Assembly (NCBI GenBank): GCA_938004015.1
Contig: CALKWU010000021.1
Location: 1-8,912 of the forward strand
DNA length: 8,912 bases
From: an uncultured Oceanobacillus sp.
GTDB taxonomy: Bacteria > Bacillota > Bacilli > Bacillales > Amphibacillaceae
Direction of reading: 5' to 3'
Positions 1 through 5,704 of this stretch are shown piece by piece. Every line of letters begins with the position of its first letter. Position 1 is the first letter of the stretch. A program made the position numbers and the translations under genes. Below the pieces are notes generated by a model. That model was not told the origin of the DNA and did not search any database. It saw only the letters and a list, made by a program, of their open reading frames with translations.

Positions 1-260
1 GTCGTGTTTTCCGTTTTGATGACTAAAAAATAATTGATGACAAAACAGAGGAAAACCGCATGGAAATTCAATACAATCAAGCCTATTAACGCCCCTTTGC
101 TCCCCCAAGCATCCGCTTCCCCTGACACATTGAAATGGGTCGGTATCTCATCAGGCAATTTTCCATAATAAAAAACGACATAGATGATCATGAAAAACAT
201 AATGGCAAATGTGAGGATATCGATCAAAGGGGGGTAGTACTTCTGAATATTCTGCCACAT
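1..260 (-). CDS. DUF1648 domain membrane protein, 5' part only (runs off the left edge)
   Basis: The minus strand is open from an ATG at 260-258 to the window edge, giving 86 codons. The start is preceded by a GGGAAGG-type ribosome binding site. The visible protein has a membrane segment at about residues 12-32, then a loop reading LPDEIPTHFNVSGEADAWG (35-53), then a second membrane segment at about 57-80. The loop, with its LP-x-x-IP-x-HF-x-x-x-G-x-x-D-x-W core, is the signature of DUF1648, found in SdpI-like and other small Bacillus membrane proteins. Its biochemical role is not known. The C-terminal part is missing only because the window ends. It is transcribed away from the reductase operon and is probably unrelated to it. 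The family call is good; no function is claimed. Confidence 0.75.
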   Translation of the reverse strand, partial: MWQNIQKYYPPLIDILTFAIMFFMIIYVVFYYGKLPDEIPTHFNVSGEADAWGSKGALIGLIVLNFHAVFLCFVINYFLVIKTENT

Positions 261-323
261 ATGACCAACCTTCCCTTTCAACACTACATTATGAAAATAT
301 CATAACAATCGTTTTATGCAAAG

Positions 324-389
324 TGGGACATCGGGGACAGTCCCGTTTCGTCCCATTTGGGTCAAACAGGGACTGTCCCCGATGTCCCA
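324..389. repeat. Paired palindromic repeat (REPIN-like), copy 1
   Basis: Two 32-bp units, 324-355 and 358-389, lie in opposite orientation, 2 bp apart. The outer 21 bases (324-344 and 369-389) are perfect reverse complements, so the whole element can fold into one long hairpin. Each unit begins TGGG, carries GGGAC-N-GTCCC in its core and ends CCCA. Related units occur at 4213-4280 and 8170-8202. The two-inverted-units layout is that of REPIN elements, which in other bacteria are moved in trans by RAYT-type transposases; that link is inferred, as no transposase is in the window. It sits between two divergent genes, upstream of the Fnr box at 444. Confidence 0.85.
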
Positions 390-443
390 TTGTCAATAAT
401 TTGCCACATTTTCTGTTTTTCGTGTTTGAAGTCACAGCCTCGA

Positions 444-459
444 TGTGATTTACATCACA
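444..459. promoter_or_regulatory. Fnr-type operator of the heme-copper reductase operon
   Basis: TGTGATTTACATCACA is a perfect palindrome with 6-bp arms and matches the Bacillus Fnr box TGTGA-N6-TCACA. Its centre, 451.5, lies 41.5 bp before the start predicted from the -10 element at 481-486. That is the position used for direct activation by Crp/Fnr proteins. The likely binder is the regulator encoded at 7476-8165, whose own promoter carries the same box. Confidence 0.8.
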
Positions 460-480
460 CAGCCAGTGAAAACTTACAGG

Positions 481-493
481 TACACTAGAGTTA
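481..493 (+). promoter_or_regulatory. Predicted -10 and start of the reductase operon
   Basis: TACACT at 481-486 keeps the key T1, A2 and T6 of a -10 element and puts the transcript start near 493. No good -35 element is seen, as expected for an activator-dependent promoter with a site at -41.5. The leader would be about 27 bases and contains the AAGGAGG ribosome binding site at 504-510. Confidence 0.5.
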
Positions 494-519
494 GCTCAAG
501 CATAAGGAGGTTACGCACG

Positions 520-675
520 ATGGAAACCACGGAAAAATTGATGATGGAAGAACAGGAAAAACGAATGGAGCAAGTATCTTTAAAGCATACATTAGTTTCT
601 ACCACTCTATTTGTCGGCGGTGTGATCGTCGCATTTATTTTATTGTTGATCATCGTGTACATGGTACGAGTATAA
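520..675 (+). CDS. Heme-copper reductase subunit IIa (cytochrome c oxidase subunit 2A-like), 51 aa
   Basis: This is a 51-residue protein with an acidic and basic N-terminal half (METTEKLMMEEQEKRMEQ), then one membrane helix at about residues 27-49 ending in MVRV. Small single-helix proteins of this kind are subunit IIa of ba3-type enzymes, where the helix packs against subunit I and replaces a helix missing from the short subunit II. The ATG at 520 is chosen because AAGGAGG lies at 504-510 with normal spacing. An in-frame ATG at 445 lies inside the Fnr operator, upstream of the predicted transcript start, and has no ribosome binding site. It is the first gene of the operon, and its TAA abuts the ribosome binding site of subunit II. 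Sequence conservation in this family is low, so the call rests on size, topology and position. Confidence 0.8.
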   Translation: METTEKLMMEEQEKRMEQVSLKHTLVSTTLFVGGVIVAFILLLIIVYMVRV

Positions 676-688
676 GGAGGGAATGGAA

Positions 689-1156
689 ATGAAAATGCCG
701 CGTCAAGAAGAGATATGGCTCATCATCAGTGTCGGAGTCCTCGTCCTATCGATGGTATTCACCGGCTATCAAACGTTTGCTTTAGGAATGGGACCACCGA
801 GTAACAAGGAAACGCTCGACCCGCAAAAAGTCGACGAACATCCATTATTCAGTGAACCAGGGGTCTACGAAACTGGTGAAAATGAATATGAAATCGTGAT
901 GACATTGGAAGCGTTCAGCTTCAACCCCGGAGATATCGAAATACCGGCAGGAGCAGAAGTGACGTTCATCATGACTTCCAAAGATGTCGTCCACGGAATG
1001 CAGATTGCCGGAACAAATGTCAATGCCATGGTGTTGCCGGGTCATATCCAAACAATTACGGAAACATTCGACGAACCGGGTGAATATTTGATCCTTTGCA
1101 ACGAATACTGCGGTGCAGGACATCAGTTGATGGCAACGACAATAACGGTCAAATAG
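689..1156 (+). CDS. B-family heme-copper reductase subunit II (CuA domain)
   Basis: This 155-residue membrane-anchored protein accepts electrons from a c-type cytochrome through a binuclear CuA centre on the outer face and passes them to subunit I. One N-terminal helix (about residues 9-32) is followed by a cupredoxin domain. All CuA ligands are visible: His102 in VVHGM, then Cys137, Cys141, His145 and Met148 in CNEYCGAGHQLM, with Glu139 as the backbone ligand. The length is close to that of the Thermus ba3 subunit II and far shorter than A-family subunits. Glu7 (in EEIW) aligns with Glu15, the proton-channel entrance in Thermus. The ATG at 689 is preferred because AAGGAGG at 674-680 is 8 bases away; the ATG at 683 is only 2 bases away. 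An intact CuA site means the enzyme uses cytochrome c, which fits either an oxidase or a CuA-type NO reductase. Confidence 0.92.
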   Translation: MKMPRQEEIWLIISVGVLVLSMVFTGYQTFALGMGPPSNKETLDPQKVDEHPLFSEPGVYETGENEYEIVMTLEAFSFNPGDIEIPAGAEVTFIMTSKDVVHGMQIAGTNVNAMVLPGHIQTITETFDEPGEYLILCNEYCGAGHQLMATTITVK

Positions 1157-1171
1157 ATAGGAGGGGAAAAA

Positions 1172-2851
1172 TTGGAAGCATTCAGCTTTGAAAATATAAA
1201 AGAAAAAACGAAAGAAAAACTTGGAGCAAATCCGAAAGATGCGAAACTTTCATTGACATATTTTTCGGTCTCATTCATCACACTATTCATCGGTGCGGTC
1301 CTCGGGTTGCTTCAAGGTTTGAACCGGGCCGGGTTATTGGAACTTCCAGCTGGGTTCGACTATTACCAAGTGTTGACGTCCCACGGGATTTTATTCGTCC
1401 TCGTATTTACGACGACATTCGTCATCGGATATTTCTATGCTGGGATTTCCCATATCCATGAAGGACTCTTACCGAAAGTACGGAAAATGGGTTGGATAGC
1501 CTTTGCCCTGTTGGTGATAGGTGTCGTATTGGTCTTCATCCCCGTCATTTCCGGTGATGCATCGGTCATGTACACTTTCTATCCACCAATGCAAGCACAT
1601 CCTATGTTTTATATCGGCCTCGTCTTTCTCGTACTCGGTATTTGGACTGCAGCCATCGGTGTATGGACAAGTGCATTTGATTGGAAAAGAAAAAACAAAG
1701 GAAAACATCTTCCGCTTTTCACCTACTTCGCTGTCGGTGCGTTTCTCTTAACCTTCCTCGGAAGCCTCGGAGTCACTGCGGAAGTGCTGTATTTGATTCC
1801 TTGGTCATTAGGCTGGGTGGAAACCGTCAACGTTCTACTCTCCCGGACTTTATTCTGGGCATTCGGCCACACATTAGTCAACGTCTGGTACCTTGTTGCA
1901 GTATCAGCTTGGTACGTCGCCGTTCCGAAGATCATCGGCGGGAAATTGTTCAGTGACACACTCGCACGTGTCGTCGTCATTTTATCCGTCGTCTTGAACG
2001 TGCCAGGTGGATTCCACCATCAAATCATCGATCCTGGATTCTCACATGGTTTGAAATTCATGCACGTATTCATGAGTCTATCCATCGCTCTACCTTCTTT
2101 GATGACTGCTTTTGCGATGTTTGCGGTTTTTACCAAAACCGGAATCAAAAAAGGTGGGAAAGGATTGTTTGGTTGGGTGACTAAATTGCCTTGGGGTGAC
2201 GTCCGTTTCTTGGCACCGATGATTGCAATGATCGCTTTCATCTTTGGTGGTGCCGGTGGAATCGCCCAGACTAACAACCAGTTGAACCAAGTCGTCCACA
2301 ACTCTCTATGGGTTGTCGGCCACTTCCACTTGACAGTGGGAACGACCGTCGCCGTGACGTTCTTTGGAATTTCTTACTGGCTTATCCCATATTTATCCGG
2401 TCGGGTCATGACGAAAAAGCTGAACCGCCTCGGTTTGATCCAAACGATCACATGGGCGCTCGGTATGTTGCTTATGGCAGGTTCCATGCACTGGGTCGGT
2501 CTTCTCGGTTCACCACGGAGGACTTCCTATACAACATACGGTGATAATCTAACGGCGCTTGGATGGGATCCGTACCTTATTTTCTTAGCAGTCGGCGGAA
2601 CCTTGCTCATGATCGGTGCCATTCTGATGTTGTATATCGTCATCCATCTCATGTTCTTTGCACCGAAAGGCAAGACGGAATTTCCGATTGCACAACCGGA
2701 TTATTTTGCACCACCAACGCCAAAATGGACAGAACGTTGGGGACTATGGATTACAGTCGCCGTTGTGATCATTTCCATGGGATATCTCGTCCCATTGGTC
2801 GATATCATCATGAACGCACCACCCGGATCCCCAGGATTCAAAACATGGTAA
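1172..2851 (+). CDS. B-family heme-copper reductase subunit I; ba3 oxidase-like, probably a CuA-type nitric oxide reductase
   Basis: This is the catalytic subunit, 559 residues and polytopic (the family has about 13 helices). The TTG start follows AGGAGGGG at 1160-1167. Low-spin heme ligands are His71 (LTSHG) and His386; the high-spin heme ligand is His384 (GHFHL); the CuB or FeB ligands are His233, His282 and His283 (GFHHQ). From His233 onward the residue numbers coincide with those of Thermus thermophilus ba3. The family motif GHPxVY reads GHTLVN here: Tyr237, cross-linked to His233 in oxygen reductases, is Asn237 (codon 1880-1882), and Pro234 is Thr. Oxygen reductases need this tyrosine for O-O bond cleavage; NO reductases of the superfamily lack it. 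Compared with my recollection of Thermus ba3, Asp372 is Asn, Tyr244 is Val and Thr315 is Ala, while Ser309 and Thr312 are kept. Homology pipelines would name it b(o/a)3-type cytochrome c oxidase subunit 1. The B-family assignment is firm; NO reductase activity is inferred. Confidence 0.93.
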   Translation: MEAFSFENIKEKTKEKLGANPKDAKLSLTYFSVSFITLFIGAVLGLLQGLNRAGLLELPAGFDYYQVLTSHGILFVLVFTTTFVIGYFYAGISHIHEGLLPKVRKMGWIAFALLVIGVVLVFIPVISGDASVMYTFYPPMQAHPMFYIGLVFLVLGIWTAAIGVWTSAFDWKRKNKGKHLPLFTYFAVGAFLLTFLGSLGVTAEVLYLIPWSLGWVETVNVLLSRTLFWAFGHTLVNVWYLVAVSAWYVAVPKIIGGKLFSDTLARVVVILSVVLNVPGGFHHQIIDPGFSHGLKFMHVFMSLSIALPSLMTAFAMFAVFTKTGIKKGGKGLFGWVTKLPWGDVRFLAPMIAMIAFIFGGAGGIAQTNNQLNQVVHNSLWVVGHFHLTVGTTVAVTFFGISYWLIPYLSGRVMTKKLNRLGLIQTITWALGMLLMAGSMHWVGLLGSPRRTSYTTYGDNLTALGWDPYLIFLAVGGTLLMIGAILMLYIVIHLMFFAPKGKTEFPIAQPDYFAPPTPKWTERWGLWITVAVVIISMGYLVPLVDIIMNAPPGSPGFKTW

Positions 2852-2949
2852 ATTGCGAAAAAGCACTTATAAATGCAATTTGATTTTTATGTAACTTCCG
2901 CTAGCAAGAGTTCAGCTATATAAATGTCGACCCTATTGAAATAGCAGTA

Positions 2950-2995
2950 AAAGATAAAGAGATATTCAATTGCTACGGAATATCTCTTTATCTTT
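2950..2995 (+). terminator. Long AT-rich hairpin between subunit I and the SCO gene
   Basis: A perfect 17-bp inverted repeat (2950-2966 with 2979-2995) has a 12-base loop. The right arm is T-rich, but no T-run follows the stem, so it is not a standard terminator. It could be a weak terminator, an mRNA-stabilising end for the three-gene message, or an element lowering expression of the chaperone genes relative to the reductase. The right arm ends 11 bases before the GAGG of the SCO gene. A weaker 7-bp stem (2850-2856 with 2875-2881) followed by GATTTTTA lies just after the subunit I stop. No convincing separate promoter was found between 2852 and 3015. Confidence 0.4.
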
Positions 2996-3015
2996 ATCAG
3001 TAAACCGAGGATGTG

Positions 3016-3654
3016 ATGACCATGAACGATAAAAATTATTCAAGAATCGCTTCCATCACCATACTGGTTTTCGGATTTTTGTTATTATTCATTGCCACTG
3101 ACGGCTTTCAAGCTTTCACCGTTGAACAAGCCCGGGTGAACGAATTGATAGAAGAACAACCGTTATTTCCGGAAGTGACTTTGGAAGACAGCAAAGGACG
3201 TACGTATCCTTTTTCCGAGTTCCAAGGAAAATACGTCATGCTCACCTTCATCTATACAGCCTGTACAGACGTTTGTCCGGAACTCGAAATGAATTTGGCG
3301 CAAGTGTATCAAGCGATTCCAAAACATTATATCGGTGAAGATATCGTATTCTTGAGCATCAGTTTCGACCCGGAACGGGATGATCCGGAAACATTGACGA
3401 AATATCAAGATTACTTTGCAAGTGATGGAGAGACATGGCGAATGGCGCGAATTACCGATGAAAACGAATTGAACCGACTTTTGGATGAATTCGGTGTCAT
3501 CGTCATACCTGATGGTTACGGCAATTTCCAACATAATTCCGCTTTCTATCTTGTCGACCCGAATGGCGTTTTAATCGACGTAATGGATTATACGAAAATC
3601 GAAGAAGCCAGCCGAAAAGTGTTGAAAGTTTTGGAAGAGAGGGATTCCCAATGA
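3016..3654 (+). CDS. SCO1/SenC-family copper chaperone
   Basis: This 212-residue protein has one N-terminal membrane helix (about residues 11-28) and an extracytoplasmic thioredoxin-like domain. The copper-binding and redox motif CTDVC (Cys83, Cys87) and the distal ligand His173 (QHNSAF) are all present, so a functional SCO site is expected. SCO proteins deliver copper to, or reduce the thiols of, the CuA site of subunit II, which fits its place behind the reductase genes. Unlike B. subtilis YpmQ it has no lipobox cysteine and is anchored by a helix instead. Start choice: GAGG at 3007-3010 best serves the ATG at 3016. A GTG at 3013 is too close, and an ATG at 3022 is possible. It overlaps the next gene by 4 bases (ATGA), so the two are translationally coupled. 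A 164-base gap with a hairpin separates it from subunit I. Confidence 0.92.
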   Translation: MTMNDKNYSRIASITILVFGFLLLFIATDGFQAFTVEQARVNELIEEQPLFPEVTLEDSKGRTYPFSEFQGKYVMLTFIYTACTDVCPELEMNLAQVYQAIPKHYIGEDIVFLSISFDPERDDPETLTKYQDYFASDGETWRMARITDENELNRLLDEFGVIVIPDGYGNFQHNSAFYLVDPNGVLIDVMDYTKIEEASRKVLKVLEERDSQ

Positions 3655-4205
3655 GACAGCCCATTTATGGTTTTATATTGTTCATCTTTCTCATCTTGCC
3701 ACCCGTTGTCACGTTAGCCGAGTCGATCATGGCTATCCACATGCATACCCAAATGCCGCTTTTCTTCATATCAGGCTTTCTCATGGCTCCTTTTTTCCAA
3801 AAAAAATTTCCCGGATTTTTCGATAAATGGAACGGTGATGGAATACCCGGCATTTTATTGTTCATGATCATCGTCATTTATTGGATGATTCCGCGGACGA
3901 TGGACGAAGCCTTGACAATTCCGGCAGTGGAAATATTCAAGTTCATCAGCTTGCCATTTTTTGCAGGGTTGCCGTTACGCGATAGCTGGCCGAAAATCAC
4001 CGAACGTGTGAAACATGCCGTCTATATTTCCCTGAGCATCATCTTTGCGTTTATGGCAGTACTTTATATTGCTGCACCTACACAACTATGTAACAATTAC
4101 CTCTTATTCGAACAAAAAACAGTCGGTTGGGGGTTCGTCTTCTTTGCAGGCGCCATCTTCTTCTACTTTATCCAAACTTTATTCCATAAAGAAACTGAAG
4201 AATAG
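3651..4205 (+). CDS. Polytopic membrane protein, putative copper/oxidase assembly factor
   Basis: This 184-residue hydrophobic protein has five or six predicted helices. The start overlaps the SCO stop (ATGA) and has AGAGGG at 3638-3643. Near the end of the first helix it carries E24-x-x-M27-x-x-H30-M31-H32-x-Q34-M-P36-L, a His/Met cluster recalling the HM-x-x-H motifs of the copper-insertion protein CtaG, although this protein is shorter than typical CtaG and the rest does not clearly match. From memory, similar unnamed membrane proteins with H-M-x-x-Q-x-P-L near the N terminus accompany other heme-copper oxidase operons. Coupling to the SCO chaperone supports a role in copper loading or metal-centre maturation of the reductase. 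An alternative is an accessory subunit. Function is inferred from context and the motif only. Confidence 0.85.
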   Translation: MRQPIYGFILFIFLILPPVVTLAESIMAIHMHTQMPLFFISGFLMAPFFQKKFPGFFDKWNGDGIPGILLFMIIVIYWMIPRTMDEALTIPAVEIFKFISLPFFAGLPLRDSWPKITERVKHAVYISLSIIFAFMAVLYIAAPTQLCNNYLLFEQKTVGWGFVFFAGAIFFYFIQTLFHKETEE

Positions 4206-4212
4206 AACATAA

Positions 4213-4280
4213 TGGGTCAAACAGGGACTGTCCCGATCGTCCCAAAGTGGGTCGAAAAGGGACAGTCCCTATTTGTCCCA
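4213..4280. repeat. Paired palindromic repeat (REPIN-like), copy 2, doubling as a bidirectional terminator
   Basis: Two units, 4213-4244 (32 bp) and 4248-4280 (33 bp), lie in opposite orientation 3 bp apart. The inner arms AGGGACTGTCCC (4223-4234) and 4259-4270 pair perfectly, and the outer ten bases match at 8 of 10 positions. The first unit shares its first 22 bases with the unit at 358. A run of six T (4281-4286) follows on the plus strand. The element fills the 79-bp gap between two converging genes, so it probably ends transcription of the membrane protein gene and perhaps of ctaB. Confidence 0.85.
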
Positions 4281-4284
4281 TTTT

Positions 4285-5178
4285 TTAAATGGTGACGATG
4301 ATGGCTAACAAAAAGACGATCATGAGATAGTTGACGGAAAAGATGAAGTTCTGTTCGGCCCACTTGAAATCATCTTCACTGGAAAAACCACGGATAATCA
4401 TGACGAGCCAAATGATGTTCAATACACTGATGACAACGACGTAGACAAGGCCAAGAGATGAAAGCAGAAAAGGTAAAGGCAACAGGCAAAGGACATAGAT
4501 GAGCATCATCCGCTTCGTCACTTGCAATCCTTTGACGACAGGAAGCATCGTAACACCGGCCGCTTTGTACTCGTCAAATTTCCTGATGGCAATCACATAC
4601 GTATGAGGCATCTGCCAAAAAAACAAAATCAACACAAGCGCGATCGGTACAAGATGCCAGACGGAAGCAAAGGCTGCCCAGCCGATCAACGGTGTCACTG
4701 CCCCGGAAACACTGCCGATAATCGTATTCCACGTGTACTTCCTTTTCGTCCACATCGTATATGGAAATACATAAGTGAACCAACCGATGAACGAATAGAA
4801 GACCACTTGCCAATTTGTGAAAAACAACAAAATGAATCCAATGATCGACGTCATCCAGCCAATCAAGAGGACGACGGATAGCGGGAATCTTCCGGTCACC
4901 GTTGGGCGTGATTTTGTCCGCTCCATAACGGTATCGATATCCGCATCATACCAATTATTGATGATCAACGCTCCGGCGATGACGAGAGTACTGCCGACAA
5001 GGGTAATCAGCACCATCCCCCAGTTTTCGTCCCAAGATATATTGTGAAATTGGACGACAAGCCACAGTCCGGCAATGACGGGCAACACATTGGCGATCAA
5101 CACCCGGAATTTCACAAGGAGCTTAATATCAGTAAGGAGCGAACTTTTCCCACGTTCTGTTATGTTATTCTCTGTCAT
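4285..5178 (-). CDS. ctaB: Heme O synthase (protoheme IX farnesyltransferase)
   Basis: CtaB (CyoE) adds a farnesyl group to heme B to make heme O, the precursor of heme A, in the membrane. The protein has 297 residues, close to the usual length, and is polytopic like other UbiA-family prenyltransferases. The first substrate-binding motif NNWYDADIDTVMERTKSRP (74-92; Asp78, Asp82, Arg87, Arg91) is intact. The YT-x-x-x-KR region with G-x-x-SGA-x-x-PLIGW, and the second conserved loop WQMPH ... DEYKAAGVTMLPV, are also present. The start at 5178 has AGAGGAG upstream. It lies 18 bases after mobB in the same direction, so it is probably the last gene of moeA-mobB-ctaB. This is not the classic ctaA/ctaB-ctaCDEF context, so it may be a second copy serving the nearby reductase. 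Whether that enzyme uses heme O or A cannot be read from the sequence. Confidence 0.93.
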   Translation of the reverse strand: MTENNITERGKSSLLTDIKLLVKFRVLIANVLPVIAGLWLVVQFHNISWDENWGMVLITLVGSTLVIAGALIINNWYDADIDTVMERTKSRPTVTGRFPLSVVLLIGWMTSIIGFILLFFTNWQVVFYSFIGWFTYVFPYTMWTKRKYTWNTIIGSVSGAVTPLIGWAAFASVWHLVPIALVLILFFWQMPHTYVIAIRKFDEYKAAGVTMLPVVKGLQVTKRMMLIYVLCLLPLPFLLSSLGLVYVVVISVLNIIWLVMIIRGFSSEDDFKWAEQNFIFSVNYLMIVFLLAIIVTI

Positions 5179-5196
5179 TTCGTTTTCTCCTCTGCG

Positions 5197-5700
5197 TTAT
5201 TGTCCATCATGTTTCTCTTGCCACCAGTCGCATACAAGCCATTCCGCCAACTCTTGCAATGCATCCGGTGAAAAATGAGGTTTCCCACTTTCCAACGAAA
5301 GCGTCGTAACGACAGCGATGACATTGGAAAGCTTTTGTAATAAATCGGAATCCTTTTCATCCTTCAACAAAAGGATTTTTTCATAACCTGCTTCTTTAAA
5401 TCCTTCGATGATCAAAACATCCACATTCCAAAACCGGTAAATTCCGATAAGCTCCTCCAGCTTCCACGGAGTCGGTTTCGATAATTGGAATAAGCCATCC
5501 CCTTCTACCCCGGCAACGATTGCACCGGCATCCCGATGGAGAGCACTATCTTTATCTTCTAATCCAAGGGGCACTCCGCCATGGCCATGATGCTTAAGGG
5601 TGGCGACTTCCATCCCCTGCCCGCGAAAATATGCCACCAGTTCCAGGACCGTTCTCGTTTTCCCGCTGTTTTTATATCCGACAACTTGAATGATTTTCAT
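5197..5700 (-). CDS. mobB: Molybdopterin-guanine dinucleotide biosynthesis protein B
   Basis: MobB is a small GTP-binding protein that assists MobA in attaching GMP to molybdopterin, giving the cofactor form used by nitrate reductase and related enzymes. The 167 residues match the family size. It opens MKIIQVVGYKNSGKT, with a P-loop at Gly8-Thr15. Other family features are LKHHGHG, the DKDSALHRDAGA stretch and DVLIIEGFKEAG, which supplies the conserved Glu-Gly. The reading frame stays open upstream to 5856, but that stretch overlaps moeA. The ATG at 5700 is chosen because it begins the P-loop strand, follows a GGGTGAG ribosome binding site and lies 4 bases after the moeA stop. It is cotranscribed with moeA and probably ctaB. 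Confidence 0.93.
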   Translation of the reverse strand: MKIIQVVGYKNSGKTRTVLELVAYFRGQGMEVATLKHHGHGGVPLGLEDKDSALHRDAGAIVAGVEGDGLFQLSKPTPWKLEELIGIYRFWNVDVLIIEGFKEAGYEKILLLKDEKDSDLLQKLSNVIAVVTTLSLESGKPHFSPDALQELAEWLVCDWWQEKHDGQ

Positions 5701-5704
5701 GCCG

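Noticed and set aside
261..323. Promoter of the DUF1648 gene
   Set aside because: TATGAT and TTGCAT elements can be found on the minus strand, but their spacings (about 11 or 22 bp) do not make a plausible promoter.
324..389. CRISPR array or IS end
   Set aside because: Units are inverted, nearly adjacent and only two at this locus, with no spacers of regular length, and no transposase or target-site duplication is visible.
445..519. In-frame upstream ATG extending subunit IIa to 76 residues
   Set aside because: The ATG lies inside the Fnr operator, upstream of the predicted transcript start, and has no ribosome binding site. The ATG at 520 has AAGGAGG at normal spacing.
2850..2881. Terminator directly after subunit I
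   Set aside because: A 7-bp AT-rich stem with an 18-base loop and an interrupted T-run is too weak to call as a separate feature; it is mentioned with the stronger hairpin.
1469..2883. Several open frames of 69-106 codons overlapping subunit I in other frames
   Set aside because: They lie inside a conserved 559-residue gene; their composition looks like frame shadow and none has a ribosome binding site.
4522..5278. Plus-strand open frames opposite ctaB and mobB
   Set aside because: They are antisense to clearly conserved proteins, lack ribosome binding sites and show no recognisable motifs.
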